Source: Microbacterium sp.
Lineage (GTDB): Bacteria > Actinomycetota > Actinomycetes > Actinomycetales > Microbacteriaceae
Direction: 5' to 3'
Assembly: GCF_026393345.1 (NCBI RefSeq)
Contig: NZ_JAPLAI010000055.1
Coordinates: 1 to 60,331 of the forward strand
DNA length: 60,331 nucleotides
The notes below the pieces were generated by a model, which did not search any database, was not told the DNA's origin, and saw only the letters and a list, made by a program, of their open reading frames with translations. Positions 35,392-45,801 of the stretch are shown in pieces. The position numbers and the translations under genes are program-made. Every line of letters starts with the position of its first letter. Positions within the stretch are counted from its first letter, which is position 1.

Positions 35392-36930
35392 ATGACGCTC
35401 ATCGGCATCGTCGCCGAGCACCCCGGCGAGAATCGTGTGGCAGCGACCCCCGCGACCATCGTGAAGATCCGCGCCCTCGGTTACGAGGTCGCGGTGGAGT
35501 CCGGCGCCGGCACCGCCTCCTCGTTCCCCGACCATGCCTACCGCGACGCGGGCGCCGAGATCGTGGACACGGATGCGGCCTGGGGCGCGGACGTCGTCCT
35601 CACCGTCAGCGCCCCCACCCCGGACGACATCGCCCGGCTCCGTCGCGGCGCGCTGATCGTGGGCCTGCTCAGCCCTGCCTTCCGGACGGAGCTCCTGGAG
35701 GCGCTCGCGGCGCGCGGTGTCACGGCGCTCGCGATGGATGCGGTCCCCCGCATCTCGCGCGCGCAGTCGATGGACGTGCTCAGCTCGATGGCCAACATCT
35801 CCGGCTACCGCGCGGTCGTCGAGGCGGCGAACGAGTTCGGTCGTTTCTTCACCGGCCAGGTGACCGCCGCGGGGAAGATCCCGCCCGCCAAGGTGCTCGT
35901 CGCCGGCGCCGGTGTGGCCGGCCTCGCCGCGATCGGCGCCGCCTCGAGCCTCGGCGCCATCGTGCGCGCCACCGACCCGCGCCCCGAGGTCGCCGACCAG
36001 GTGCGTTCGATCGGCGGCGAGTACCTCGCCGTCGAGGTAGACGAGCAGATGGAGTCCGCCGACGGCTACGCCAAGGCCACGAGCGAGGCATACGACCGGC
36101 GCGCGGCGGAGATCTACTCCGAGCAGGCCGCGGACGTCGACATCGTCGTGACCACCGCACTCATCCCGGGTCGCGCCGCGCCGCGGCTGCTGACCGCCGC
36201 GGACGTCGCGCTGATGAAGCCCGGCAGCGTCATCGTGGATATGGCGGCGTCCCACGGCGGCAACGTCGAGGGCTCCGTCGCCGGCGAGCGCGTGGTCACA
36301 GACAACGGTGTGGTCATCCTCGGGTACACCGACCTCGCCGGGCGCCTCCCCACGCAGGCCTCCCAGCTCTACGGCACGAACGTGCTGAACCTGCTGAAGC
36401 TCCTCACCCCGGAGAAGGATGGGGTGCTCACCCTCGACTTCGACGACATCGTGCAGCGCTCGGTGACCGTGGTGCGCGAGGGCGAGATCACCTGGCCGCC
36501 ACCGCCGGTGCAGGTCTCCGCCGCACCGCAGGCGACGCCCGTCGAGGCGGCGCCCGTGACCGCGAAAAAGACGATGTCCGCGCGCGCAAAACTCGGCCTC
36601 ACCGCCGTCGGCATCGCCGCGCTGTTCGCGGTGTGCGCCGTCGCGCCCGCCCCGCTGCCGCAGCACTTCCTCGTGCTGGTGCTCTCGGTCATCATCGGCT
36701 TCTACGTCATCGGACACGTCGCACACGCCCTGCACACCCCGCTCATGAGCGTCACGAACGCGATCTCCGGCATCATCGTGGTCGGTGCGATCGTGCAGAT
36801 CACCTCGGGGTCGCTGCTGGTACAGATCCTCGCCGCCGTGGCCGTGCTGCTGGCCTCCATCAACGTCTTCGGCGGCTTCGCCGTCACCCGGCGAATGCTC
36901 GCCATGTTCCAGAAGGACGGTCGCCGATGA
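35392..36930 (+). CDS. pntA: NAD(P) transhydrogenase subunit alpha
   Basis: This 512-residue protein carries the NAD-binding domain I ([29 protein letters not shown] in pieces) followed by a linker and four membrane helices at about 395-500, as in the E. coli PntA organisation. Together with PntB it couples proton flow to hydride transfer from NADH to NADP. TAGGTT at 35321-35326 may be the -10 of a conventional promoter with a leader of about 60 bases, and AGGAG lies before the ATG. Its end overlaps pntB by four bases. Confidence 0.96.
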   Translation: MTLIGIVAEHPGENRVAATPATIVKIRALGYEVAVESGAGTASSFPDHAYRDAGAEIVDTDAAWGADVVLTVSAPTPDDIARLRRGALIVGLLSPAFRTELLEALAARGVTALAMDAVPRISRAQSMDVLSSMANISGYRAVVEAANEFGRFFTGQVTAAGKIPPAKVLVAGAGVAGLAAIGAASSLGAIVRATDPRPEVADQVRSIGGEYLAVEVDEQMESADGYAKATSEAYDRRAAEIYSEQAADVDIVVTTALIPGRAAPRLLTAADVALMKPGSVIVDMAASHGGNVEGSVAGERVVTDNGVVILGYTDLAGRLPTQASQLYGTNVLNLLKLLTPEKDGVLTLDFDDIVQRSVTVVREGEITWPPPPVQVSAAPQATPVEAAPVTAKKTMSARAKLGLTAVGIAALFAVCAVAPAPLPQHFLVLVLSVIIGFYVIGHVAHALHTPLMSVTNAISGIIVVGAIVQITSGSLLVQILAAVAVLLASINVFGGFAVTRRMLAMFQKDGRR

Positions 36931-38354
36931 GCGCGGCGCTGATCGGCGCGTCCGGCGCCGTCGCCGGGGCGGCGTACATCGTCGCGGCCCTGCTGTTCGT
37001 GCTGAGCCTCGCCGGGCTGAGCAAGCACGAGACCGCCCGCCGCGGCGTCGGTTTCGGCATCACGGGCATGACCATCGCGCTCGCCGCGACCGTGTGGGTG
37101 ACCGTCACACAGGCATGGGGGTCCACATCCGCCACCGTGGGTCTCGTCCTGCTGCTGGTCGCGGTCGTCGGCGGCGCCGCAATCGGGCTGTGGCGGGCGC
37201 GATCGGTGGAGATGACCGGGATGCCGGAGCTCATCGCCCTGTTCCACTCCTTCGTGGGACTGGCCGCGGTGCTCGTCGGCTGGAACGGCGCGCTCGACGG
37301 GGAGGGCCTCCACGGCGCTCTTCGCGACATCCACCACGCCGAGGTGTTCATCGGCGTGTTCATCGGCGGCGTCACCTTCACCGGGTCGATCGTGGCCTAC
37401 CTGAAGCTGTCGGCCAAGATCTCTTCGAAGCCCCTCATGCTGCCGGGCAAGAACGTCCTGAACGTCGGCGCGCTCGTGCTGTTCCTCGCGCTGACCGTCT
37501 GGTACGTCATCACGCCGGAACTGTGGCTGCTCATCGTCGTCACTCTCCTCGCTCTCGCGCTCGGCTGGCACCTGGTCGCCTCGATCGGCGGCGGCGACAT
37601 GCCGGTGGTCGTCTCCATGCTCAACAGCTACTCCGGCTGGGCGGCGGCTGCCGCGGGCTTCCTGCTGAACAACGACCTGCTGATCGTCACCGGCGCTCTG
37701 GTCGGCTCGTCCGGTGCGTACCTGTCGTTCGTCATGTGCAAGGCGATGAACCGGTCGTTCCTCTCCGTGATCGCCGGCGGCTTCGGCATCGCCGCTCCCT
37801 CGGCGAGCGCAGACGCCGAGGGTGAACACCGGGAGACGGATGCCGAGCAGGTCGCGGAACTGCTGGCCGCCGCATCCTCCGTCGTCATCACCCCCGGCTA
37901 CGGCATGGCGGTCGCGCAGGCGCAGTACCCGGTGGCGGAGCTCGCCAGCCAGCTGCGTGCGCGTGGTGTGGACGTGAAGTTCGGCATCCACCCGGTGGCC
38001 GGGCGCCTGCCCGGTCACATGAACGTGCTGCTGGCCGAGGCGAAGGTCCCCTACGACATCGTGCTGGAGATGGACGAGATCAACGACGACCTGGCATCGA
38101 CCAGCGTCGTGCTGGTGATCGGGGCGAACGACACCGTCAACCCCGCGGCCTCCGAAGACCCGGGGAGCCCCATCGCGGGGATGCCGGTGCTGCGGGTGTG
38201 GGAGGCCGAGAACGTCGTCGTCTTCAAGCGCTCCATGGCCTCCGGGTACGCCGGTGTGCAGAATCCGCTGTTCTTCCGGGACAACGCGCAGATGCTGTTC
38301 GGTGACGCGAAGGATCGGGTGGAGGACATCCTGCGGGCCCTGGCCACCTCGTAG
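36927..38354 (+). CDS. pntB: NAD(P) transhydrogenase subunit beta
   Basis: This 475-residue protein has eight or nine N-terminal membrane helices and a C-terminal NADP-binding domain III ([62 protein letters not shown]). It is the partner of PntA; the start overlaps the pntA stop (ATGA). It would supply NADPH, for example to the oxygenases and reductive biosynthesis. Its TAG stop is part of the -10 box of the next gene. Confidence 0.96.
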   Translation: MSAALIGASGAVAGAAYIVAALLFVLSLAGLSKHETARRGVGFGITGMTIALAATVWVTVTQAWGSTSATVGLVLLLVAVVGGAAIGLWRARSVEMTGMPELIALFHSFVGLAAVLVGWNGALDGEGLHGALRDIHHAEVFIGVFIGGVTFTGSIVAYLKLSAKISSKPLMLPGKNVLNVGALVLFLALTVWYVITPELWLLIVVTLLALALGWHLVASIGGGDMPVVVSMLNSYSGWAAAAAGFLLNNDLLIVTGALVGSSGAYLSFVMCKAMNRSFLSVIAGGFGIAAPSASADAEGEHRETDAEQVAELLAAASSVVITPGYGMAVAQAQYPVAELASQLRARGVDVKFGIHPVAGRLPGHMNVLLAEAKVPYDIVLEMDEINDDLASTSVVLVIGANDTVNPAASEDPGSPIAGMPVLRVWEAENVVVFKRSMASGYAGVQNPLFFRDNAQMLFGDAKDRVEDILRALATS

Positions 38355-38363
38355 GCTGGGTTC

Positions 38364-39206
38364 ATGCGGCTTGCCACCTGGAACGTCAACTCCATTCGCG
38401 CCCGGGTGGCGCGCACCGTCGAATTCTGCGTGCGGGAGAACGTCGACGTGCTCGCCATGCAGGAGATCAAGTGCAAGCCGGAGCAGTTCCCGTACGGGCC
38501 GTTCGAAGACGCCGGCTACCACGTCGTCGCGCACGGGCTGAATCAGTGGAACGGCGTCGCCCTCGCGAGCCGGGAGCCGATCGAGGACGTCGAAACCGCG
38601 TTTCCCGGCATGCCGGGATTCCTCAAGGGGCATGAAGGACCGGCCGCCCCGCAGGAGGCGCGGGCGCTCGGCGCCACGGTCGGCGGCGTGAAGGTGTGGA
38701 GCCTGTATGTGCCGAACGGCCGATCCCTGGACGACCCGCACTACGTCTACAAGCTCGACTGGCTCGGCGCCCTCGCCGACTACACCCGCTCGGCGCTGGC
38801 CGCGCAGCCCGATCTCGCCCTCGCACTGGTGGGCGACTTCAACATCGCCCCCACCGACGAGGACAACGGCGACCCGACCCTCGTCGAGGGCGTCTCGACG
38901 CACGTGTCGCCGCCGGAGCGCGCCGCGTTCCAGGCGCTCCTGGATGCGGGACTGTCGGATGCGGTGCGCCCGCTCGTCCCGGCCGGCTACACGTACTGGG
39001 ACTACAAGCAGCTGCGCTTCCCCCGGAACCAGGGGCTGCGCATCGACTTCGTGCTCGGCTCGCACGCGTTCACGGACGCCGTGACCGGAGCCGCCATCCA
39101 TCGGGACGAGCGCAAGGGCGAGATCCCCAGCGACCACGTGCCGGTGGTGGTCGACCTGGACCTCGAGGGTCCGGACGACGACGACATGCCGATGATCTTC
39201 GGCTGA
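38364..39206 (+). CDS. xthA: Exodeoxyribonuclease III / AP endonuclease
   Basis: This 280-residue enzyme of the exonuclease-endonuclease-phosphatase fold has TWNVNSIRAR, LAMQEIKC (metal Glu), VPNGRSLDDPHYVYK, GDFNIAP and the C-terminal SDHVPVVVD. It cuts abasic sites in base excision repair. TAGGCT (38352-38357) lies six bases before the ATG and overlaps the pntB stop, so this gene appears to have its own leaderless promoter. Confidence 0.95.
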   Translation: MRLATWNVNSIRARVARTVEFCVRENVDVLAMQEIKCKPEQFPYGPFEDAGYHVVAHGLNQWNGVALASREPIEDVETAFPGMPGFLKGHEGPAAPQEARALGATVGGVKVWSLYVPNGRSLDDPHYVYKLDWLGALADYTRSALAAQPDLALALVGDFNIAPTDEDNGDPTLVEGVSTHVSPPERAAFQALLDAGLSDAVRPLVPAGYTYWDYKQLRFPRNQGLRIDFVLGSHAFTDAVTGAAIHRDERKGEIPSDHVPVVVDLDLEGPDDDDMPMIFG

Positions 39207-39242
39207 CGCCGAGCCTCAGTCCCGGTGCTCGCGCAGCATCCT

Positions 39243-39296
39243 CGTGCTCGCGTGGCACCCCGTGCTCGCGTGGCACCCCGTGCTCGCGTGGCACTC
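39243..39296. repeat. Three tandem 18-bp repeats
   Basis: The unit CGTGCTCGCGTGGCACCC occurs at 39243-39260, 39261-39278 and 39279-39296 (last copy one mismatch); a degenerate start of a fourth is seen just upstream. Each unit is itself a weak palindrome (GTGC-N7-GCAC). It lies between the convergent xthA and GH15 genes. The remaining bases to 39419 show nothing recognisable. Confidence 0.85.
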
Positions 39297-39419
39297 CGGG
39301 CGGGTTCCCGCATGCCGATCCCACCCCGACTGCCACCCGAAGCACGCGCGACGAGTCCCGCACGGCGCCTGAAGCCACCGCGCGGCTCCTGACGTCGCCC
39401 GGCATCCCCGCGAGGGGTG

Positions 39420-41213
39420 TCAGCGGCGGTGGGCGGCGCGGCCGGGGTGGCCGGCGAGGGCGTCGGCGGCACGCACCAGCGCCAGATGGGACAGCGCCTG
39501 CGGGGTGTTCCCCGCCTGACGCCCCGACACCGGGTCGTACTCCTCCGCGATGAGGCCGACGTCGTTCGCGGCGCGCCCCGCGAGCGCCATGAGCCGCGCG
39601 GCATCCTCGGGTCGGCCCATGCTGGCGTACTGCTCCACCAGCCAGAACGAGCAGGCGATGAACGCGTTCTCGCCACCGGCGAGACCGTCGACCCCGGTCG
39701 ACGACCGGTAGCGGGTGACGAGGCCCGACTCCATCAGGGTGTCCTCGATCCGGGCGACGGTCGCCACCATCCGCGGGTCATCCGGCGCGCAAAATCCCAC
39801 CTGCGGCAACAGCAGCAGCGACGCGTCCACCTCGTCCGTCTCATAGTGCTGGGTGAAGTAGCCGCCCTCTGCGTGCACACCGCGCTCGTGGATCTCGGCG
39901 GAGAGCCGGGCCCGCAGCGTCCGCCATTTCTCCGCCGGGCCGTCGAGTCCCCAGCGCTCCACCGCCCGCACACCGCGATCGAACGCGGCCCACATCATCG
40001 CGCGGGACTGCGTGAACATCCGCCGCGGCCCCCGCACCTCCCAGATGCCGTTGTCGGGCTGGTCCATGCCGGCCTCGACGCGATCGAGGAGGGCACGCTG
40101 CAGCGGCCACGAGAAGTCGTCCTCTTCGAGACCGGCGAGGCGGGCGGCCTCCAGCGCCACCATGACCTCGCCGATCACGTCGCCCTGGTACTGATCGACC
40201 GCGCCGTTGCCGATCCGCACCGGCGAGGCTCCCTGATACCCGGGGAGGCTCGTGAGCTCGCGTTCGGCGAGGTCGCGTTCCCCGGCGAGCCCGTACATGA
40301 TCTGCATCTGCGAGGGCTTGCCCGCAACGGCCCGCAGCAGCCACATCCGCCAGCGCTCCGCGACCGAGAGGAACCCGTGGTCGACGAGCGCCTCCAGGGT
40401 GAGGGCGGCGTCGCGCAGCCAGACGTAGCGGTAGTCCCAGTTGCGAGCGCCACCGAACTGCTCCGGCAGCGACGTGGTCGCGGCCGCCACGATGCCGCCG
40501 GTGTCTTCGTGCGACAGGGCGCGCAGCACCAGCAGCGACCGGGTCACCTGCTCGTGGTGAGGGCCTTGGTAGGCGATCGTCGTCGCCCACTGTCGCCACC
40601 AGTCCCGGGTCTCGGTGAGCGCGGTGGCCACGTCGAGGGGGCGCGGTTCGCGGCGGTAGGACCGGTACCAGGTCGCCGTCAGATCCTCGGTGCCACCGGC
40701 GGCCACCGTGACGACGCCGCGGTGCGCGTGATCGTTGGACACGAGCGCGATGCCGCGGATCACGAGCGTGTCCGGCCCCGCGGTCGCCTGGAGCGCCGGG
40801 GTGGCGCCATCGCCGGTCTGCCGCACCCACGGGATGGCGCGGGCGTAGTCGAACCGCATCCGGAGCTCGGTGGCGAACTCCACCTCGCCCGAGACCCCCA
40901 CGATGCGGCGGGCGATGTCGACCCGATCCCCGTCGGTGGGCATGAAGTCGAAGACCTCCGCGACGCCGGATGCGGTCTGCCAGCGCGTCACGAGGATCAT
41001 GGTGTCGCCGTCGTAGCGGCGCGTGGCGACGGCCCCCGGATCGGTGGGGACGAGGCGCCAGCAGCCGTGCTCCTCGGTGCCGAGGAGGGCGCCGAACAGG
41101 GACGGGGAGTCGTAGCGCGGTGCGCAGAACCAATCGATGCTGCCGTCGCGGGACACCAGCGCCGCGGTCCGGCAGTTGCTGATGATGGCATAGTCCTCGA
41201 TGGCTGCGGTCAC
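39420..41213 (-). CDS. Glycoside hydrolase family 15 protein (glucoamylase/trehalase type)
   Basis: This 597-residue protein has an N-terminal beta-domain starting IEDYAIISNCRTAALVSRDGSIDWFC and a C-terminal (alpha/alpha)6 barrel. Catalytic acids are expected in the WDYRYVWLRDAALT region and in GGENAFIACSFW. The N-terminal signature is that of the actinobacterial GH15 group, some members of which are cytoplasmic trehalases. There is no signal peptide. The GTG start at 41213 lies six bases after CAGAAT (41220-41225). It is divergent from a G6PD homologue, which fits glucose release feeding the pentose phosphate path. Confidence 0.9.
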   Translation of the reverse strand: MTAAIEDYAIISNCRTAALVSRDGSIDWFCAPRYDSPSLFGALLGTEEHGCWRLVPTDPGAVATRRYDGDTMILVTRWQTASGVAEVFDFMPTDGDRVDIARRIVGVSGEVEFATELRMRFDYARAIPWVRQTGDGATPALQATAGPDTLVIRGIALVSNDHAHRGVVTVAAGGTEDLTATWYRSYRREPRPLDVATALTETRDWWRQWATTIAYQGPHHEQVTRSLLVLRALSHEDTGGIVAAATTSLPEQFGGARNWDYRYVWLRDAALTLEALVDHGFLSVAERWRMWLLRAVAGKPSQMQIMYGLAGERDLAERELTSLPGYQGASPVRIGNGAVDQYQGDVIGEVMVALEAARLAGLEEDDFSWPLQRALLDRVEAGMDQPDNGIWEVRGPRRMFTQSRAMMWAAFDRGVRAVERWGLDGPAEKWRTLRARLSAEIHERGVHAEGGYFTQHYETDEVDASLLLLPQVGFCAPDDPRMVATVARIEDTLMESGLVTRYRSSTGVDGLAGGENAFIACSFWLVEQYASMGRPEDAARLMALAGRAANDVGLIAEEYDPVSGRQAGNTPQALSHLALVRAADALAGHPGRAAHRR

Positions 41214-41251
41214 GGCTCGATTCTGCCCTGCCGGGCACTAACGTGAGGACG

Positions 41252-42619
41252 GTGACGGACGCGACGACGCTGATCATCCTCGGTGCCACGGGAGATCTCA
41301 CCTCCCGCCTGCTCCTGCCCGCCCTCGCGCAGCTGCTCGATGATGAGCCCAAGCGCCACCTGAACCTGGTGGGCGCGGGCGTCGGAGAGCTATCGGACAC
41401 CGCCTGGCGCACCCGCATCCGCACGGCGTTCGGCTCCGACGCGTCGGAGCACGCGCTGTCGGTGGCGAAGGCCGCCGTCTACCGGCAGCTCGACATCACC
41501 AAGGCCGCCGAGCTGAGGGCGTTGCTCGCGGAGCACGACGGACGCAGCATCCTGTACTTCGCCGTGCCGCCCGCCGTGGCGCAGGCGGCGTGCGAGGCAC
41601 TGTCACCCGACGACCTGCCCGAGGGCACGATCCTCGCGATGGAGAAGCCGTTCGCCGCCGACGAGGCGAGCGCCCGCGCGCTCAACCGGACGCTGCGTCA
41701 CCTCGTGCCGGAGAACCAGATCTTCCGCGTCGACCACTTCCTCGGCCGTTCGATGGTGCTGAACCTGCTGGGCGTGCGCTTCGCGAACCGGGTGCTGGAG
41801 CCGGTGTGGGGCGCCGAACACATCGAGTCCGTCCTCATCCGATACGACGAGACCCTGGGCCTCGAAGACCGCGCGGGGTACTACGACCAGGCCGGGGCCC
41901 TCCGCGACATGATCCAGAGCCACCTGCTGCAGGTGCTGGCGATCGTCGCCATGGAGCCGCCCGCGAGCCTGCACGAGGTCGACCTGCGAGACGCGACCTC
42001 GGCGGCGTTGCGTGCCACGACCGTCTGGGACGACAACCCGGTGCACTCCTCCCGGCGGGCGCGCTACACCGAGGGTCGCGCCGGTGGTGAGGAGATGCCC
42101 GCCTACACGGACGAGCCGGGGGTCGACCCGGAGCGGCACACCGAGACACTGGCCGAGGTGACGTTCGACGTCCGCACGGCCCGCTGGACCGGGGTGCCGT
42201 TCACGCTGCGGTCAGGCAAGGGCGTGGGCTCGGCGACGCACGAGATCGTGCTCACATTCCGTCCGGTGCGGCACCTGCCGGACGGGTTCAGCGGCCAGGC
42301 GCTCGGATCGGTGCTGCGGTTCTCGCTCGGCCCGGACGAGATGTCGCTCGAACTGAACGTCAACGGCGCCGAGGACCCGTTCGCGCTGTCGCGGGCGACG
42401 CTGTCGACCGCCCTCGGCACCGGGGCGCTCCGGGCCTACGCCGACGTGCTCGCCAACATCCTCGACGGCGACGCCGCCCTGTCGGTACGTGGGGATGCGG
42501 CCGAGCAATGCTGGCGCATCGTGCAGCCGGTGCTGGACGCGTGGCATCGGGGCGATGTTCCGCTCGACGAATACTCCGCCGGCACCGCCGGCCCGGCATC
42601 CTGGCCCTCGCTGCCGTAG
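41252..42619 (+). CDS. zwf: Glucose-6-phosphate dehydrogenase family protein
   Basis: This 455-residue protein has the cofactor motif GATGDLTSR at the N-terminus, EKPFA, and the active-site RVDHFLGR with its histidine. DQAGALRDMIQSHLLQVL and TPLRSGK-like FTLRSGKG follow as in G6PD. It oxidises glucose 6-phosphate to 6-phosphogluconolactone, giving NAD(P)H. The GTG at 41252 lies 7 bases after TAACGT (41239-41244); the GTG at 41243 overlaps that box and is rejected. No opcA, tal or tkt gene is adjacent, so it may be a second, non-OpcA G6PD copy. Confidence 0.9.
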   Translation: MTDATTLIILGATGDLTSRLLLPALAQLLDDEPKRHLNLVGAGVGELSDTAWRTRIRTAFGSDASEHALSVAKAAVYRQLDITKAAELRALLAEHDGRSILYFAVPPAVAQAACEALSPDDLPEGTILAMEKPFAADEASARALNRTLRHLVPENQIFRVDHFLGRSMVLNLLGVRFANRVLEPVWGAEHIESVLIRYDETLGLEDRAGYYDQAGALRDMIQSHLLQVLAIVAMEPPASLHEVDLRDATSAALRATTVWDDNPVHSSRRARYTEGRAGGEEMPAYTDEPGVDPERHTETLAEVTFDVRTARWTGVPFTLRSGKGVGSATHEIVLTFRPVRHLPDGFSGQALGSVLRFSLGPDEMSLELNVNGAEDPFALSRATLSTALGTGALRAYADVLANILDGDAALSVRGDAAEQCWRIVQPVLDAWHRGDVPLDEYSAGTAGPASWPSLP

Positions 42620-42622
42620 GCG

Positions 42623-43090
42623 TCAGCGCTCGACGAGGATCCCGTCCGCATCCGCCCACACGTGGCGGCCGGGAGTGAAGGTGACCCCGGCGATCTGCAC
42701 TGGCACGTCGACCTCGCCGACACCGTCCTTGGCGCTCTTGCGCGGGTTGGAGCCGAGCGCTTTGACCCCGAGGGGGAGCCGACCGATCGCCTCGCGGTCC
42801 CGGATCGCGCCGTGCACGATGATCCCGGCCCAGCCGTTGTCGACGGCGGATGCCGCGATGAGATCTCCCACCAGGGCGGACTCCAGCGACCCCGCGCCGT
42901 CGACGACGAGCACCGCGCCGTCGCCGGGCGTCGCGAGCACCGCCTTCACGAGCGCGTTGTCGCGGTGGCACCGCACGGTGCGGATCGGACCGTCGAAGGC
43001 CACCCGGCCGCCGATGTCGTGGAGCTGCAGCGCGAGCGAGTCGAGCGCGTCGCCGCGGTCGTCGTAGAGGTCTGCCGTCGCGATCGTCAT
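42623..43090 (-). CDS. rraA: RraA family protein (ribonuclease E activity regulator-like)
   Basis: This 155-residue protein has the length and features of RraA: TADLYDDRGD at the start, a central GDGAVLVVDGAGS and GWAGIIVHGAIRDREAI. It lacks the extra C-terminal part of the aldolase at 15716. TACGGT (43097-43102) lies six bases before the ATG, so leaderless. It may bind RNase E/G, or be a small oxaloacetate decarboxylase/aldolase, since the fold does both. Its stop is 3 bases from that of the convergent zwf. Confidence 0.85.
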   Translation of the reverse strand: MTIATADLYDDRGDALDSLALQLHDIGGRVAFDGPIRTVRCHRDNALVKAVLATPGDGAVLVVDGAGSLESALVGDLIAASAVDNGWAGIIVHGAIRDREAIGRLPLGVKALGSNPRKSAKDGVGEVDVPVQIAGVTFTPGRHVWADADGILVER

Positions 43091-43252
43091 GCAGCCACCG
43101 TAGCGACCGGATGCGGCAACGCACCGGGTCCGCACCCGTGAAGTTCGCCAGTCCTTCTGCCGGACGGATCCTTCTGTGCGTTGCGCGCGATACCGTGGAA
43201 GGGAAGGCGGGCCGACGGTGTCTCGTACATCTCTCGCATCACCTGGAGTCCC

Positions 43253-43837
43253 ATGTCTTTCGTCGTCACGAACCCTGCCCAGACCGACGTCCCCGTTCTC
43301 GACGTCTTCGCCCAGCGCTGGTCGACCCGCATCTTCGACGCCACGGCGCCCCTCGATGAGGAGGCGTTCGCCAGCGCCCTCGAGGCCGCCCGCTGGGCGC
43401 CCTCGGCCAGCAACACCCAGCCGTGGCGGCTCATCGTCGCCCGCCGGGGCACCGAGACGCACGCCAAGGTCTTCGAGGCGCTGATGGGCTTCAACCAGGC
43501 CTGGGCCGGCGACGCCTCCGCCCTCGTCGTCTTCATCGCCGACACCCTCCGCGAGGACGGCGAGCCGCTGCCGTGGGCCGTGTACGACACCGGCCAGGCC
43601 GCGGCGTTCTTCACCGTGCAAGCGCACGCGGGTGGTCTCGCCACCCACCAGATGGGCGGCTTCCACCGGGACCAGATCTCCGAGTCGTTCGGCCTCGACG
43701 CCCGCCTGCAGCCCCTTGCCGTGATGGCTGTCGGGCACCTCGGCGACCCGGCCGGCGCCAGCGAGCAGATCCGCGAGCGCGAGGCCACTCCGCGGACCCG
43801 TCGCCCGCTGGCCGAGACGCTTCTCACCGACGACTGA
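43253..43837 (+). CDS. Nitroreductase family flavoprotein
   Basis: This 194-residue FMN protein has RWSTRIFD at the N-terminus, the WAPSASNTQPWR flavin segment, and GLATHQMGGFHRDQI later. It is likely a homodimeric NAD(P)H-dependent oxidoreductase; the substrate is unknown. TACCGT (around 43191) suggests a promoter with a leader of about 50 bases. The ATG at 43253 follows GGAG. Its stop codon overlaps the first bases of a palindromic repeat. Confidence 0.9.
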   Translation: MSFVVTNPAQTDVPVLDVFAQRWSTRIFDATAPLDEEAFASALEAARWAPSASNTQPWRLIVARRGTETHAKVFEALMGFNQAWAGDASALVVFIADTLREDGEPLPWAVYDTGQAAAFFTVQAHAGGLATHQMGGFHRDQISESFGLDARLQPLAVMAVGHLGDPAGASEQIREREATPRTRRPLAETLLTDD

Positions 43838-43912
43838 CCCACCCCTTTCTCACCCAGCCACCCCTGTCCGCACCGTCCGGATAGGGGTGGCTCGTCGTGA
43901 GCGGGGTGGGTC
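43836..43912. repeat. Palindromic repeat, family C copy 1
   Basis: Half-motifs GACCCACCCC (43836-43845) and GCCACCCC (43857-43864) are mirrored by GGGGTGGC (43884-43891) and GGGGTGGGTC (43903-43912). Both arms have a 19-base period and the centre is 19 bases and itself imperfectly paired (GTCCG/CGGA). It begins in the nitroreductase stop codon. Confidence 0.85.
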
Positions 43913-43999
43913 GGCGCGGCGCGAGCGCGACACTGTAGGGCGCTGCGCCGCGGACCACCAGCCCGGCCCCGCAGACCCGCGGCGGACGTACGGTGAAGC

Positions 44000-45106
44000 A
44001 TGATCGCGCCCCCCGTCACGCCCAGCATCGTGGCGATCGGCACCGCCGTGCCGTCGACCCGCCTCCGCCAGGACGACGTCCGGGACCTCTTTGCCGCACA
44101 GCCCGGCCTCGACCGCCGGAGCCAGCGGCTCATCCACGCGGCGTTCAACGCCGCCGACATCGCCCACCGCCACACCGTCCTGCGGGGGCTCGTCGATCCC
44201 GACGAGCCCGAGGCGCTGCGGGTGCGGGATGCGGACGGGACGCTGCTGTCGCCCTCGACCGCTGCCCGCAGTGCCGAGTACCGCCGCCTCGTCCCGGCGC
44301 TTTTCGCCGAGGCGGCGACGCGTGCACTCCACGACGCCGAGGTGGCACCGGATGCGGTCACCCACGTGATCACGGTCTCGTGCACGGGCGTGTTCGCCCC
44401 CGGTCCCGACGTCCTCCTCGTCCGCGACTTGGGCCTTCGCACCACGGTGGAGCGCTACCACCACGGCTTCGTCGGCTGCGCGGCCGCGCTCCCCGCCCTC
44501 CGCGCCGCGCACCGGCTCGTCCTCGCACAACCGGACGCGGTGGTCCTGGTGGTGTGCGCGGAACTGTGCTCGCTGCACATCCACACCTCCGATGATCCGC
44601 AGCAGATCGTCGCCGCATCCGTCTTCGCCGACGGCGCCGCGGCGGCCGTTGTCCGGGCGGGCACGCCGGGGCACGCGCGGCTGGAGCTCGGCGACTTCGC
44701 CACCGCGCTCGTCCCGGACGGGGAGGACGACATGACGTGGACCGTCGGCGACGACGGCTTCCGGATGGTGCTCACCGCCGAGGTGCCGCGGATCGTCGGC
44801 CGGGAGGTGCGGGCGGCGGCAGGGCATCTCCTGGATGCGGACGCGTGGGCCGTGCACCCCGGCGGCCGCAGCATCCTCGACCGGGTCGCGGCGGGTCTCG
44901 GCCTCGACGAGACCGCGATGACGCCGTCACGACGCGTGCTCCGCGACTACGGAAACATGTCGAGCGCCACGGTGCTGTTCATCCTCCGCGACCTGCTGCA
45001 CGACCCGGAGCTGGCGGACGGGGCGAGCATCGGCACGCTCGCCTTCGGCCCCGGGCTTACCGTCGAATCCGCGCGGCTGCGGCGCCGCACCGCGGAGGGT
45101 GCATGA
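44000..45106 (+). CDS. Type III polyketide synthase (alkylresorcinol/alkylpyrone type)
   Basis: This 368-residue chalcone-synthase-fold enzyme has its Cys-His-Asn triad at Cys160 (GFVGCAAALPAL), His286 (WAVHPGG) and Asn319 (YGNMSSAT). It extends acyl starters with malonyl-CoA and cyclises to resorcinols or pyrones. TACGGT (43989-43994) lies five bases before the ATG. The stop overlaps the methyltransferase start (ATGA). The set PKS, methyltransferase, FAD oxygenase parallels srsABC of Streptomyces griseus, which makes phenolic lipids and their quinones, so a similar lipid is likely here. The product itself is not visible. Confidence 0.92.
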   Translation: MIAPPVTPSIVAIGTAVPSTRLRQDDVRDLFAAQPGLDRRSQRLIHAAFNAADIAHRHTVLRGLVDPDEPEALRVRDADGTLLSPSTAARSAEYRRLVPALFAEAATRALHDAEVAPDAVTHVITVSCTGVFAPGPDVLLVRDLGLRTTVERYHHGFVGCAAALPALRAAHRLVLAQPDAVVLVVCAELCSLHIHTSDDPQQIVAASVFADGAAAAVVRAGTPGHARLELGDFATALVPDGEDDMTWTVGDDGFRMVLTAEVPRIVGREVRAAAGHLLDADAWAVHPGGRSILDRVAAGLGLDETAMTPSRRVLRDYGNMSSATVLFILRDLLHDPELADGASIGTLAFGPGLTVESARLRRRTAEGA

Positions 45107-45801
45107 ACCTCCGGGAGCGGGAGCGGTCGCTGCCGGAGCTCATGGACGACCCCGACTGCGACCCGGTGCGGCTCGCCCGCACCCTCCGCCGGTTCGGCGC
45201 CGTGAACCGGCTGATCTCCGGCTGGGGCACGGTCTACCGCGACCGGGTGCGCCCGGCGTTGCAGCGACTCGGCCACCCGGCACGGGTGCTCGACCTCGGA
45301 TGCGGCGGCGGCGATCTCCTGGCGCGGCTTGCCGCCCTCGCGCGAGCCGATGGGATCGAGGCGGAGTGGGTGGGCGCCGACCCGGATCCGCGGGCGCTGC
45401 CGGTGGCGCGCCGGCGCGCCGGTGACGGGGTGAGGTTCGTGCAGGCGGACTCCACCGCACTGCTGCGGGGCGGCGAACGCTTCGACCTCGTCGTGTCGAA
45501 CCATGTGCTGCATCATCTGACGCCGGCGGAACTGGAACAGTTCGCCGCGGACTCGCTGCGACTCTCGAGCGGCCCCGTGCTGCACGCCGACATCGCCCGC
45601 GACGTGCGGGCCTACGGCCTCTACGCGGTCGGGATCACCCCGTTCGCCCCGGGGACGTTCCTGCGCACGGACGGGCTGCGCTCGATCCGCCGCAGCTACC
45701 GCGCCGGTGAGCTCGGCGCCGCGCTCGCCTCGACCGGCACCTGGGAGATCGCGCGCCCGGTACCGTTCCGGCTGCTCGCGGTGGGCCAGGGCGATGGTTG
45801 A
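45103..45801 (+). CDS. SAM-dependent class I methyltransferase
   Basis: This 232-residue protein has motif I VLDLGCGGGDLL near residue 62, an acidic second strand (VGADPDP) and motif IV FDLVVSNHVLHHLT. It is translationally coupled to the PKS (four-base overlap) and overlaps the FAD oxygenase by eight bases. It would methylate a hydroxyl or ring carbon of the polyketide. In S. griseus the equivalent enzyme SrsB is, as I recall, of a different membrane type, so this is a non-homologous replacement. Confidence 0.9.
   Translation: MNLRERERSLPELMDDPDCDPVRLARTLRRFGAVNRLISGWGTVYRDRVRPALQRLGHPARVLDLGCGGGDLLARLAALARADGIEAEWVGADPDPRALPVARRRAGDGVRFVQADSTALLRGGERFDLVVSNHVLHHLTPAELEQFAADSLRLSSGPVLHADIARDVRAYGLYAVGITPFAPGTFLRTDGLRSIRRSYRAGELGAALASTGTWEIARPVPFRLLAVGQGDG

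Noticed and set aside
39243..39296. Possible CRISPR array
   Set aside because: The 18-base units are directly adjacent without unique spacers and no cas gene is near.
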